Shown here: positions 6,853-16,044 of the stretch, one piece after another
How the letters are laid out: each line of letters opens with the position of its first letter
Numbering within the stretch: position 1 is the stretch's first letter
From: an uncultured Pseudanabaenaceae cyanobacterium
Lineage (GTDB): Bacteria; Cyanobacteriota; Cyanobacteriia; PCC-9006; JAAUQQ01
Direction of reading: 5' to 3'
Assembly: GCA_938017515.1 (NCBI GenBank)
Contig: CALIJJ010000220.1
Location: forward strand, 1 to 59,519
Length of the DNA stretch: 59,519 nt
The notes under the pieces: generated by a model
What the model saw: only the letters and a program-made list of their open reading frames with translations
What the model was told of the DNA's origin: nothing
Database searches by the model: none
Translations under genes and position numbers: made by a program

Positions 6853-9321
6853 ATGCTCTTCAGCTTTCTCGATCATTTCCAGACCAGTGCAACTCCTTTC
6901 ACACTGAGTTTCCCAACCAGAGCCTCTGAGTTCGCGTTGGGCATTGTCATGGGTGGTGTGGGGATAGCATTTGTGCCACAGATGGCGATGGCTCAGGATT
7001 CCATCGCCCCCAGCCCTATCAACGGCATCACTTACCCCAGAAACCTGAATTGTACGTTGGGTGATTGCAGCATTAACGGTGGTCCAGTCTCTCCCGACGG
7101 CAGCAACCAGTTCTCCAGCTTTAGTCACTTCAACACCCTAGATACATCGCTCTCTTTCTTTAATGGCTTAATCACTGTAGCTGGCCCCATCGACCTCACA
7201 CTTCGTCATCCCAACAGCGTTGAACGAATCTTTGTGCGCGTTGATGGCGGCAACGTCACCCAAATCGGGGGATTACTGAGCACACAAAGTTTTGATCGCA
7301 TGACTTCAGCCGACCTTTTTTGGCTCAGTCCCGGTGGTATCGTTTTTGGTCCCGATTCCCACATCGACATCAGCAATTTCGTCGCGACCTCCGGTAGTAC
7401 GGTGAGAGGAGCGGGGGGAGAACGATTTGGCATCGGTCACGATGATCTTTTTAATGGTGCTCCTGAGGCAATGCTTTTTGATGGAGCAGCAACCAACCCC
7501 ATTCAGATGATCACCAATGCGAGTAGTCTGGCGTTCAACCCTAATCCAGGCCAAAATATCGTTCTCTTTGGCGGGGAACTGCTCTTAGGGGGTCGCCAAA
7601 TCAATATTCCTGAAAATAATTTGGTGCTGGGTGGTGTGGAGCAGAGTCCCACAGCAGAACTCCAGCTCAATGGCGATGGCACCGTCGCTCTTGCGGGGGC
7701 ATTGCCCGAGGAGGTGCAGAACATCACACTCAACGGCACGCAAATTTTAGGCGGTAGCGCTGCTCCCAATGGGAATGTCTCCGTTTATGCCCAAAACCTA
7801 GCAATGTCTGGTAGCTCGATATCCACCCTAGCCGATGGCAGCGGCGGCAATATCACACTCAAGATTACAAAGGATATAGCTGCTGCTCCAGCAACATCTG
7901 GGAGAATAGACCTCAGCAACAGCGCTCTTCAAACCCGCTCAACGCCCAGTAACGCGGCGGGTGACATCATACACATTGGAGAACTCGATCAGCTGAATCT
8001 CGACGGTAGTCGAATCCTGACGGATACCGATGGAGCAGGTGGCAATATCCTCTTTAGCGAGTTGCAAGGTAATCTCACCCTGGAAGATAGTGACATCAGC
8101 ACAGCAGTCGGAGAATCCGCCTTAAACGCTGGAAAGGTCGAGATCAGAGGCGCGGAAGTCACGATGGAAGGTGGCAGCATCAACACGCGAGCAAAGCCTG
8201 GCGGGGCAACAGCAGGCGATATCGCCCTTGATTTCATTTCTCTCGACCTGGATAGAAGCATCCTTGAAACGACAACCGTTTCTAGCGGGGGCAATATTTC
8301 TGTTACAGCCGCTCAAAGCATTGATATCAGAGAAAATAGCCGTCTCAGAACGACCAGTGAAGCGGGTGGTGGCAATATTGACCTTTCAGCCAGCGATTCT
8401 CTTACAATCTCAGCTGCATTAATCACAACAAATAGTCAGACCGGAGGGGGGGACCTGGCGATCGCGACGCCTGGAAGCATCTCCATGGCCAATCAAAGCT
8501 TGATTCAAACCCAGGGCAACGAATCATTATTAACGCTGACGGCCAACAGGCTACAGGCCAGCCTTGACGATGGGAACGACATCATTGCAGCTGACCCCAG
8601 TTCTACGGGGTTGCAACTCAACTTAAGCGACAGTCCAGAACCAGAATTTAGCTTTGCCGTTCTGCCAGAGTTTAGTAACGTCATCAACGAAATTTCGACA
8701 CCCTCGAGCATCGTTCCTGCTCTCCCAGCAACACCGCCATCCGTGACGCCGCCTTCAGTCACACCACCACCTGCAATCTCCCCTCCCACCACAGTCCCCC
8801 CCGTCTTCTCCACCCCGACCACACCCACCTCAGCCCCCCCAACAGCAACCCCTTCCAATCCTGCTCGAACGTCCCCGACCCTCCCCCCTCTCCTGCGACT
8901 CTCCTTGCTCATCCCCTCATCCAGAGCCGAAGAGCTAGAAGCATTAGCTGTTCGTCAGCTTAAGGGCAACAATTCATCCAATCGCGATGGTATGCGCCCG
9001 CAGTGCGGCAGCTCTACCGGGGCACGCAACACATTCACCCATCAAGGTCGAGGCGGTGTTCGTCCCACGCTAGGCGTCTTGGGAAATAAGGAGATCCTGA
9101 TTGATCTCGGTGCACTCTCCCTCGCGGAAGAAAGCCGGGGGCAAAACTTGAGTCTTTTCCCGATCGCGTCCCCTCAACTTTCCGCTACAAGGATGAATCT
9201 ACACCGTGCCGTGGTGATGCCCCGTGAGGCCGAAACTTGGAGCAAGACTCGTTCCGGAGAAATTCATTTGGCAGGAAAACGAGCTGTGCAGGCGATCGCC
9301 CCTTCTTCCTGCAACGTATAA
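6853..9321 (+). CDS. Filamentous-haemagglutinin N-terminal domain protein (TpsA-like exoprotein)
   Basis: This 822-residue protein has a signal peptide (hydrophobic core FALGIVMGGVGIAFV, cleavage near MAMA/QDS at about residue 49). A haemagglutination-activity/TPS domain follows: FSSFSHFNTLDTSLSFF, then RIFVRVDGGNVTQIGGLLS and ADLFWLSPGGIVFG. The passenger is a repetitive beta-helix with recurring 'GGNI-x-L/V' and 'AGDI' steps, then a Pro/Thr-rich spacer (about residues 615-670) and a conserved-looking C-terminal tail (QCGSSTGARNTF, GRGGVRPTLGVLGN). Family knowledge: TpsA proteins are exported across the outer membrane by a TpsB partner. No TpsB gene is in the window. Start uncertain: a TTG at 6721 is in frame but abuts its own GAGGAG; the ATG at 6853 is preferred. 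Confidence 0.85.
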   Translation: MLFSFLDHFQTSATPFTLSFPTRASEFALGIVMGGVGIAFVPQMAMAQDSIAPSPINGITYPRNLNCTLGDCSINGGPVSPDGSNQFSSFSHFNTLDTSLSFFNGLITVAGPIDLTLRHPNSVERIFVRVDGGNVTQIGGLLSTQSFDRMTSADLFWLSPGGIVFGPDSHIDISNFVATSGSTVRGAGGERFGIGHDDLFNGAPEAMLFDGAATNPIQMITNASSLAFNPNPGQNIVLFGGELLLGGRQINIPENNLVLGGVEQSPTAELQLNGDGTVALAGALPEEVQNITLNGTQILGGSAAPNGNVSVYAQNLAMSGSSISTLADGSGGNITLKITKDIAAAPATSGRIDLSNSALQTRSTPSNAAGDIIHIGELDQLNLDGSRILTDTDGAGGNILFSELQGNLTLEDSDISTAVGESALNAGKVEIRGAEVTMEGGSINTRAKPGGATAGDIALDFISLDLDRSILETTTVSSGGNISVTAAQSIDIRENSRLRTTSEAGGGNIDLSASDSLTISAALITTNSQTGGGDLAIATPGSISMANQSLIQTQGNESLLTLTANRLQASLDDGNDIIAADPSSTGLQLNLSDSPEPEFSFAVLPEFSNVINEISTPSSIVPALPATPPSVTPPSVTPPPAISPPTTVPPVFSTPTTPTSAPPTATPSNPARTSPTLPPLLRLSLLIPSSRAEELEALAVRQLKGNNSSNRDGMRPQCGSSTGARNTFTHQGRGGVRPTLGVLGNKEILIDLGALSLAEESRGQNLSLFPIASPQLSATRMNLHRAVVMPREAETWSKTRSGEIHLAGKRAVQAIAPSSCNV

Positions 9322-9585
9322 ATAGTCTCTCAAAAGCGTATAAGCAACTATTTGACGATTTGATACTCTCTACCCAAGCCTTACTCAAGACAACTTTAGT
9401 CAAAAAACAAACTTCCTAAACACATTTCATCCGTAATCTCCTTAAGATGATGGCGTGGATGGGTCACACTCAATAGCATTCGCCGTAGACAAAGCCTTTT
9501 GGCTGAGCCTTTCAGCTGAATTCTCTACGACATATCGCTGCATCTGCCATGATTTATCACAGCTTCTCGACAGCAGCGTTTTATC

Positions 9586-12500
9586 ATGAGCAGCTCTCAC
9601 TCTAGCTCCGAAGTCTCTCGAAGCAAGCAACGTTCCCGATATTTTCTCGTCGATCCACTCAGCAAAAGCCTGGATGAGGATGCTTCGGCAACAGCGGCGA
9701 AGAACAACCGTTTACAGGTGGGAGAGCAAGCAGCCGTCTCGCTCAAGCCAGCCAATCCCCTGCCAGCAGAGAGTCAAGCACAGCCTGAAACAGCTCAGGT
9801 CCAGCTTCCTGCCCAAGCCCCTGCCCAGCAGTCTCAAGATCCAACGATTCAAGCCTTAGAAGCAGCCGATTTTTCAGGCCGACTCCTTCAAGGCATTGTT
9901 GAAGAATTTCAAGCTGCGGGTCGTTTACCGATTACCGTGGACAGTCGTCCAGTCGAAACCTCTGGTGTCGAAACCTCCGGTTTGGTTGCAGCCCTCTCCA
10001 ACAGCGCTCCCATCAGACAGCCCAGAACGACCAACACGCCGTCCAAACGAGCCGCAGCCGAAGCTCTTGAGCTCGTGGCGGATGCACCCACCGATGAGTT
10101 TGCGGGGTTGTTTGACGAGATCGAACAGGCAGACAATGCCGAGCAAGCACGCGTCATGGAAGAAATGGCCGTGCTTCGCCCTATCGTGCCCATGGACGAC
10201 CGCTTTGATGAGACTGATCTATTTGAACCGATCGATGTCTTCGAAAACGAGGTCTTCGACAACGAGCAGGCCTCTGAAGACGTCGAAGCCGCTGCAGCCT
10301 TTGATGCCCTAGCCGTAATGGCCGCAACGGAAGCCGAGACGATACCAACGCCAACGCCGGTACCAATCATCGAAGCTCCCCAGGAACAGGCGGTCACGGT
10401 CGAACCAGCTGAAAAAGTTGCTGGCTCAAAACCAATGGCCCGCACCAATGAAGCATTAGCGGCCCCCAAAGCAACCATGGCCCCGGCAGAAACAACGCCG
10501 GAAGTAACGCCAGAGCCAACGCCGGTAACGCCAGAAGTAGTACCAGACGTAACGCCGGAGCCCTCTCAATCCGAGGCGATCGCCCCCACGCAGCCGAGCA
10601 TTGAATTGCTCCCGGCAGAGTTCATCGAAACCATTGATGCACCGTTCACGTTCGAGGTCAGTTCTCCTCCTCCCGTCGCAGCAGAAGCGCCCGTCGTCTC
10701 TGAGCCATCTCCTTCCCAAGCCAGCCCTGTTCCAGAGCGTCCCGCGTCGTCTCCTGCCCCCCTGGCAGCTCCAGCCATTGCAGAGCCAACCGTGATGGAA
10801 GAGGCGCCTAGCCAGCCAGAGCCCATTGTGCTCCCCATGATCGAAGCACCTGTTTCCCCAACGCCTAGTTCTGAGCCAGTTCTTTCTCCGCCTCCCATGG
10901 CAGAAGCGCCCATTCCGGCTTCTCCCGTTGCACCAGCACCCACTCCGGAGCCACTGGTTAACCCCTCCACTGTGCCGTCCTCATTTGTTGCCTCAACCAA
11001 TGTTGACCTCAGTCTGTTGAACGGAACCCAAACCCTCAATGGACAAGTCGGCACAAGCTCGGACAGCAGCCTCGGCGCAACCTACGCATTCAGCCTGGAT
11101 CAGCTCAGCGATTTTAACCTCGTCCTAGAAGGGCTCAACGCTGATGCCAGCGTGGCACTACTGGATGACCAGGGTAATGTGCTGCAAACTGCCAACCGTG
11201 ATGGGGCAAGTACTGAACTGCTGGGCAGCACCCTAGCGGCGGGAAACTATCAGCTGCAAATCACAGCCGATCAGACCACAGACTATCGCTTAGTCCTATC
11301 AGCAACACCAGACAGTTTCGGCACAGCCAATAATCTTCAAGTCAGCGCTGCGACCTATTTGGGTGGGGAGGCGGATGACACCGCCAGTGCCGTGGAGTTT
11401 TCACCCCAGCGAGAGCTTGTTGTGGCCGGAAACTTTGGCATGGCAGCCGTGGGTGCGGCGGCTGAGCGATCGCTCCTCAGTTCCACCCTCAACAGTGCGG
11501 GACAAATCGTGCGCCTTTCCGCCAGTGGCCAGGAAGTCCTTTCCATTACCCATCTGGGCAACGAACTCAACGACATGGACGTGAACCGCGCCAGCGGCAC
11601 CATCGTTGCGGGCGGCGACTTTGGCATCGCGGTGCTCAATGCAGCGGCCGACCAGGTGCTTTGGTCCCAGGATCTGGGCGGGGCGACGGTGGATCGGGTG
11701 GCGATCGCCAACAATGGCACGGTCGTCACCCTGCACAACAAAACCGTGACGATCTGGAGCCCAGACGGTGCGCAACTGGCCCAAACCACGCTCAACCGCA
11801 GCTATGTGGAAGATGTCGCCATTGACCCGGATACCGGCGCAATCTACGTGGCAGGGTACGACAACAAGTACAACAACGTGGACGGCAATCCCGTTCAGGT
11901 CGCCTTCCTCACGGGCTTCGATGGCAACCTCGACACCAAGTGGAGCAGCTGGGGCTACGACGCCGACACGCTCACCGATGGGCAAAACGACATGGCCGAC
12001 ACCCGGGGCTATCGCATTACCATCGGTCGCGACGGCCAGCTCTACTTCCTGGGCGAAGTGGCGGGGGGCAACTCGGTCTTCCGCTGGAATGGCAAGGATC
12101 GCTCCACAGAAACCCTCGTCAAGTACGACGCCTATAATGACCCCTACAACTCCAAGAGCCCTCATCAAACCTACTATGCCCGGATCAATCCAGACACTGG
12201 GGAGGTATTGCAGGGACAACTGGCGATCGCCCGTCTCTCCGATGGTGCATCCAATGCAGTCCGGGTCTACGAGGGCTCAATCACCGCCGACGAAGCCGGG
12301 AATGTTTACATCGGTGGCCGAGCCTTTTCCGGCTTAGCGGGCCGCGACCAGCAAACCATCAACGGTCAAGCCGTCGGTGACTACACCAAGTCCGATCCCT
12401 TTGCCCTCGTGGTCTCCAGCGATTTCCAATCCCGTCGCAATTGGACCACCTTTGTCCAAGACGGCGCCCGGGGATCGATCAATGGGTTTGCCGTGGGCGA

Positions 12501-12927
12501 GGGTCGAGCCGCGGTCCTGGGCACCATCGACCAAGGTTCCGTGATTACCCAATCGGCAATTAATGCCAATGCCTTTAATGCAGCCGATACCGACACCTCT
12601 GATGTTTACTTAGCAACTTGGGGGACAGATACCTTGTTTGAAGGCGATGGCAGTTTGCTCGATGTCGGCAAAACGATCACCGGCTTCTCCAGCGACAGTC
12701 AGCTCCAGCTCTCCGCAGCTAACTTCCAAGGACTCCAGCCCGGCGCATTGTCCCAGAGTGCCTTTGTCCTGGGAAGTCAGCCCCAGAACAATCGGGCCAC
12801 GCTGTTGTACGACGGTGGTGTGCTGAGCTTTGATGCAGACGGAACAGGGTCTCAGCAGAGCTTTGAAGTCGCTCGCCTCCAGGGCAATCCCAGCCTGGAA
12901 GCACAGCAAATCCTCGTTACGTCCTAG
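9586..12927 (+). CDS. Large protein with PPC domain, beta-propeller-like region and RTX-like C-terminus
   Basis: The protein has 1113 residues and no N-terminal signal peptide. Residues 1-465 are low-complexity Pro/Ala/Glu/Thr-rich sequence with many TPEP/PAPS motifs. A PPC-type beta domain follows (about 470-570: NGTQTLNGQVG, YAFSLDQLSDFNLVLEGL, LAAGNYQLQIT). Residues 590-1010 contain repeated strands such as SGTIVAGGDFGIAVL and GAIYVAGYDNKYNNVD, like a beta-propeller. The last 90 residues (SDSQLQLSAANFQG, FVLGSQPQNNRATLLYD, GGVLSFDADGTGSQQSFEVA) match the C-terminal module of RTX/haemolysin-type proteins, where a type I secretion signal sits. Export by type I secretion is inferred from that end and the lack of a signal peptide. 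It converges with cinA, 14 bp away. Confidence 0.8.
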   Translation: MSSSHSSSEVSRSKQRSRYFLVDPLSKSLDEDASATAAKNNRLQVGEQAAVSLKPANPLPAESQAQPETAQVQLPAQAPAQQSQDPTIQALEAADFSGRLLQGIVEEFQAAGRLPITVDSRPVETSGVETSGLVAALSNSAPIRQPRTTNTPSKRAAAEALELVADAPTDEFAGLFDEIEQADNAEQARVMEEMAVLRPIVPMDDRFDETDLFEPIDVFENEVFDNEQASEDVEAAAAFDALAVMAATEAETIPTPTPVPIIEAPQEQAVTVEPAEKVAGSKPMARTNEALAAPKATMAPAETTPEVTPEPTPVTPEVVPDVTPEPSQSEAIAPTQPSIELLPAEFIETIDAPFTFEVSSPPPVAAEAPVVSEPSPSQASPVPERPASSPAPLAAPAIAEPTVMEEAPSQPEPIVLPMIEAPVSPTPSSEPVLSPPPMAEAPIPASPVAPAPTPEPLVNPSTVPSSFVASTNVDLSLLNGTQTLNGQVGTSSDSSLGATYAFSLDQLSDFNLVLEGLNADASVALLDDQGNVLQTANRDGASTELLGSTLAAGNYQLQITADQTTDYRLVLSATPDSFGTANNLQVSAATYLGGEADDTASAVEFSPQRELVVAGNFGMAAVGAAAERSLLSSTLNSAGQIVRLSASGQEVLSITHLGNELNDMDVNRASGTIVAGGDFGIAVLNAAADQVLWSQDLGGATVDRVAIANNGTVVTLHNKTVTIWSPDGAQLAQTTLNRSYVEDVAIDPDTGAIYVAGYDNKYNNVDGNPVQVAFLTGFDGNLDTKWSSWGYDADTLTDGQNDMADTRGYRITIGRDGQLYFLGEVAGGNSVFRWNGKDRSTETLVKYDAYNDPYNSKSPHQTYYARINPDTGEVLQGQLAIARLSDGASNAVRVYEGSITADEAGNVYIGGRAFSGLAGRDQQTINGQAVGDYTKSDPFALVVSSDFQSRRNWTTFVQDGARGSINGFAVGEGRAAVLGTIDQGSVITQSAINANAFNAADTDTSDVYLATWGTDTLFEGDGSLLDVGKTITGFSSDSQLQLSAANFQGLQPGALSQSAFVLGSQPQNNRATLLYDGGVLSFDADGTGSQQSFEVARLQGNPSLEAQQILVTS

Positions 12928-12941
12928 CCAAGCATCTGGCC

Positions 12942-14201
12942 TCATGCTGGGTTCAGAAGATGGCGACGCAGCAAGTCGAGGGCGGAATTGGCGCTGAGGA
13001 GACGGACGACTTCGCGGCCACGGCGATCGCCAAACCGGCATTCCTGATGGGTGACAAACCCATCAGGCCCCGCCAAACCGACATAAACCAAGCCCACGGG
13101 CTTCGTCTCGGTTCCGCCCCCTGGCCCCGCAATGCCCGTAATGCTGAGGCCCCAGGTGGTTTGGAGCTGTTTGCGCACACCCAGGGCCATCTGCTCCGCC
13201 ACCGGGGCACTTACGGCCCCCAGGTCATCCAGCACCTGGGCATCGACCCCCAGCACACGCGCTTTCACCGAATTGTCGTAGGAAATAATGCCCCCCCAGA
13301 AATAGGTCGAACTGCCTGGGATCTCCGTCAGGATACGCCCGAGGCCACCGCCCGTACAGGATTCTGCAACAGCTAGCGTTTCACTGCGTTGCTGGAGCAA
13401 TGCACCCACCACAGAAGCGAGGGTGTCGTCATCCACGCCAAAGCATTGATTGCCCGCGATCGCCCGCAGCTCTTTCTCCACCGGGGCAATCAACGCCTGT
13501 GCCTCGGCCTCTGACTGCGATCGCGCCGTAATCCGCAGCTTGACCTGGCCCTCTCCAGCGTAGGGAGCCACCGTCGGGTTTTGCAGCTCAAACAAATGGG
13601 TGACCTGTTCCGCCAAGCGTGACTCACCAATGCCGATGAAGTGCAGCGTACGGCTAACAAATTGATCCTGGCTCCAACCCTGCTGCTTCAAATAAGGCAC
13701 CGCCGTCGCACGCCACATAGTGCGCATCTCGCGAGGTACGCCCGGGAAGGTCAGCAACAGCAGCTCGGGCTTGGGCGACCAGATTAATCCAGGGGCCGTT
13801 CCGGTTGCATTCGGAAGAATCGCCGCGCCCTCTGGCAACAGGGCTTGCTTGAAATTGTTAGCGGTCGGGGTGCGGCCCAGGCCCGCAAACTTTTGCCGAA
13901 TATCTTCGACGATTTCGGGGCGTTCGATGAGGGGCGTTTCAAAATAATCTGCGATCGTCTCCGTCGTGAGGTCATCAGGCGTGGGACCGAGGCCCCCGGT
14001 GAAGATGAGCAGATTGGCGCGATCGCAGGCCGTCGCAATCACCTGCTTCAACCGCTCAGGATTGTCGCCCACCACCGTTTGGTAGTAATGGGGAATGCCA
14101 AGGGCGGCAAGCTCCTGGGCCAAAAAACGAGAATTGCTGTTGAGGATATCCCCCAACAGCAATTCAGTACCCACACAAATAATTTCAGCAGAACGGGCCA
14201 A
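12942..14201 (-). CDS. cinA: CinA, competence/damage-inducible protein (NMN deamidase)
   Basis: This 419-residue two-domain protein has an N-terminal MoaB/Mog-like domain (AEIICVGTELLLGDILN; FTGGLGPTPDDLTTE) and a C-terminal CinA domain (LAVAESCTGGGLGRILTEIPG; GISGYDN-like SYDNSVKARVLGV; TGIAGPGGGTETKPVGLVYVGLA). The C-terminal domain deamidates nicotinamide mononucleotide for pyridine-nucleotide recycling; the N-terminal domain has been linked to ADP-ribose pyrophosphatase activity in the family. The start is a TTG: AAGGAG lies nine bases upstream and the next residues align with other CinA N-termini. It is followed 33 bp downstream on the same strand by... the gene order is actually glycosyl transferase (upstream) then cinA, so the two may be cotranscribed. 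Confidence 0.95.
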   Translation of the reverse strand: MARSAEIICVGTELLLGDILNSNSRFLAQELAALGIPHYYQTVVGDNPERLKQVIATACDRANLLIFTGGLGPTPDDLTTETIADYFETPLIERPEIVEDIRQKFAGLGRTPTANNFKQALLPEGAAILPNATGTAPGLIWSPKPELLLLTFPGVPREMRTMWRATAVPYLKQQGWSQDQFVSRTLHFIGIGESRLAEQVTHLFELQNPTVAPYAGEGQVKLRITARSQSEAEAQALIAPVEKELRAIAGNQCFGVDDDTLASVVGALLQQRSETLAVAESCTGGGLGRILTEIPGSSTYFWGGIISYDNSVKARVLGVDAQVLDDLGAVSAPVAEQMALGVRKQLQTTWGLSITGIAGPGGGTETKPVGLVYVGLAGPDGFVTHQECRFGDRRGREVVRLLSANSALDLLRRHLLNPA

Positions 14202-14234
14202 GATCGATCGCTCCTTACATCGGGACCAACGCGA

Positions 14235-15308
14235 TTAATCGCGTCCCTCCAATTTTGCCTGACGGCTCACGCGATTGACTTGCCAGCCCGCATAACTCAG
14301 CAACGCTGTTGCGCCAGCGGCATAGGCATAGCCGCTTGGGATTCCAGAAAACGCCATGGCCAAGCTGCCGACCCACAGGGTCAAACAATAGATCACGAGC
14401 ACCGTCGCTCGATGGGAGAGCCCGGTTTCTAGCAAACGGTGGTGCAGGTGACGCTTGTCGGCAATGAAAGGAGAGTTACCGCTGCGCAGGCGCTGAAAAA
14501 TCACCGCTGACATATCCAGAATGGGCACAGCCAAAATCAGGAAAGGCAGCAGGACCGCCACGGTGGTGACACTCTTGACCAAGCCGACCACACCGACCCC
14601 AGCCAAGGTAAAGCCCATGAAGTAGGCCCCACCATCCCCCATAAAAATTTGGGCCGGGTTGAAGTTGTAGCGCAGGAAGCCCAGGGCGCCCCCCGCCAGC
14701 GCGGCAGCAATGACCGCCGCTGCGGGCTGATTCATGAACAGACAAACAATCAACATGACCACGGCCGCAATGCCCGAGACGCCAGCCGCCAATCCATCCA
14801 AACCATCAATCCAGTTGATCGCATTGGCCATGCCGACGAGCCAAATGGTGGTGATGGGCAGGCTGAGCCAGTCAGGCAGCGTCACCAGACCCACATCGGG
14901 CAGCGGCACCGTCAAGAATTCGATTTGTACACCAGCCTGCCAAGCCATGGACGCCACCACCACCTGCAAGAAGAGCCGGGAGAACGGTGACAAGTCACAG
15001 AGGTCATCGGCTAAACCAATCAGGAAGAACATCAATCCACCGAGGGTGACGCCCCAAATTTCGTATTCCTTCTCAGGCGGCAAAATTCCAAAGCCACCGA
15101 GGGACCAGATGGTCAGTAGCGCGACAAGCACACCGACAAAAATCGAAACACCACCCAGGCGCACCATGGGCTGGCTATGCATTTTGCGATGGTTAGGTTT
15201 ATCAACCTTGCCGCTGCGTAAACCGATGTGCTTCACCGTCGGGGTTACCGCCAGGACGACGGCGGCGGCAACAACAAAAGAGATCAGATGGTAGAGCTGG
15301 GCTGGCAT
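14235..15308 (-). CDS. UDP-GlcNAc:undecaprenyl-phosphate GlcNAc-1-phosphate transferase family (WecA/TagO)
   Basis: This 357-residue polytopic membrane protein is of the MraY/WecA/TagO family. Motifs in order: KPNHRKMHSQPMVRLGG (N-terminal loop), GLADDLCDLS (Asp pair), NAINWIDGLDGLAAG (catalytic Asp motif), FMGDGGAYFMGF, and the C-terminal cytoplasmic KRHLHHRLLETG that distinguishes WecA/TagO from MraY. It transfers a sugar phosphate to the lipid carrier, starting synthesis of surface polysaccharide; the exact sugar is inferred from family membership. cinA starts 33 bp downstream on the same strand. No polysaccharide cluster surrounds it, which is usual in cyanobacteria. Confidence 0.93.
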   Translation of the reverse strand: MPAQLYHLISFVVAAAVVLAVTPTVKHIGLRSGKVDKPNHRKMHSQPMVRLGGVSIFVGVLVALLTIWSLGGFGILPPEKEYEIWGVTLGGLMFFLIGLADDLCDLSPFSRLFLQVVVASMAWQAGVQIEFLTVPLPDVGLVTLPDWLSLPITTIWLVGMANAINWIDGLDGLAAGVSGIAAVVMLIVCLFMNQPAAAVIAAALAGGALGFLRYNFNPAQIFMGDGGAYFMGFTLAGVGVVGLVKSVTTVAVLLPFLILAVPILDMSAVIFQRLRSGNSPFIADKRHLHHRLLETGLSHRATVLVIYCLTLWVGSLAMAFSGIPSGYAYAAGATALLSYAGWQVNRVSRQAKLEGRD

Positions 15309-15693
15309 TGGCAGTGCTGGGGGAGTTTGGGGGTTTACAGGCCAAACAGAGTCTAATGCGATCGACTCAAAGTCAGGTGATGAAATCTAGACAAAACCTG
15401 CGATCGCTGGATTCAGCTTTTTACTCTTATCCGGTAAAATTCAGGCTCTATATAGCTTTCAAGACAACGAGAATTGGCATTGAGCACCCTAGCCATTAAA
15501 TTTAAGCGACCTTAATTCAATGGAACTCGATTTAGACTAACGGAAGTTTATCAACTTGTGTAACGGTCAGCCCACATCACATTAACTCAAAAATGATGTG
15601 GGCTGCCCAATAGAGGTATTTAGCACAAGATCTTGAGTGCTATACGTCCTAGGACGCGATCGCATCCGTCTGGGTCCCCATACGCCCCGCTCG
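15309..15693. other. Intergenic region with a 12-bp perfect inverted repeat
   Basis: No gene is supported here. The region is A/T-rich near 15410-15540, as expected for the promoter of the minus-strand glycosyl transferase. At 15568-15605 arms CAGCCCACATCA and TGATGTGGGCTG are perfectly complementary around a 14-base loop; no T-run follows on either strand, so it does not look like an intrinsic terminator. Confidence 0.5.
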
Positions 15694-15745
15694 AAGATTC
15701 AGCTCAAAGCTTCGGTTCAAAGATTCGGCTCAAGGATTCAGATCA
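15694..15745. repeat. 13-bp degenerate tandem repeat, four units
   Basis: Four consecutive units of the pattern AAGATTCGGCTCA (15694-15706, 15707-15719, 15720-15732, 15733-15745) differ at two to four positions. They abut the terminator of the glyA transcript. Confidence 0.85.
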
Positions 15746-15780
15746 AAAAAAGCGCGACTCCCTTAAAGGGAGTCGCGCTT
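15745..15780 (-). terminator. Rho-independent terminator of the glyA transcript
   Basis: On the minus strand, arms AAGCGCGACTCCCTT and its complement (15766-15780 and 15750-15764) form a near-perfect stem of 13-15 bp, followed directly by seven T residues (complement of 15745-15751). It lies about 260 bp downstream of glyA, beyond a MITE-like element. Confidence 0.85.
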
Positions 15781-15818
15781 AGGAAATGAAATGCCGGTCC
15801 TGGCCTGTCACTGACGAA

Positions 15819-15856
15819 AAGCAGAACCCCAGAATAAAAGCAGGACCCCAGAATAA
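15819..15856. repeat. 19-bp tandem duplication next to the MITE-like element
   Basis: AAGCAGAACCCCAGAATAA (15819-15837) is repeated at 15838-15856 with one difference. The second copy ends exactly where the terminal inverted repeat of the neighbouring element begins. Confidence 0.8.
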
Positions 15857-16001
15857 TAGACCTCTTGCATCACTCTACTGGCCCTCTCCCTAAATCCCTC
15901 TCCCAAGCGTGGGAGAGGGATTTTCAAGCTCCCCTTCCCCCAGAATTGGGGGTAAGGGGTTAGGGGATGGGGGCGGCTTTGGGTTTCGTGCAAGAGGTCT
16001 A
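15857..16001. mobile_element. MITE-like element with 13-bp terminal inverted repeats
   Basis: The ends TAGACCTCTTGCA (15857-15869) and TGCAAGAGGTCTA (15989-16001) are perfect inverted repeats bounding 145 bp with no coding capacity. The interior has further hairpins made of CCCTCTCCC/GGGAGAGGG and CCCCTTCCCCC-type arms. The outermost TA may be a target-site duplication. This form fits a non-autonomous element mobilised by an IS transposase; no transposase gene is in the window. Confidence 0.7.
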
Positions 16002-16005
16002 ATGT

Positions 16006-16044
16006 GTCGCTCTAGGCAGTTGCTCTAGGCAGTTGCTCTAGGCA
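16006..16044. repeat. 13-bp tandem repeat over the glyA stop codon
   Basis: GTCGCTCTAGGCA, GTTGCTCTAGGCA and GTTGCTCTAGGCA follow one another (16006-16018, 16019-16031, 16032-16044). The glyA stop codon (16038-16040) is the CTA within the last unit, so each unit carries a potential stop in the same frame of the minus strand only if the phase fits. Confidence 0.85.

Noticed and set aside
11401..12219. 272-codon minus-strand frame within the PPC/propeller gene
   Set aside because: It is an antisense shadow of a well-supported plus-strand gene with PPC and RTX-like domains.
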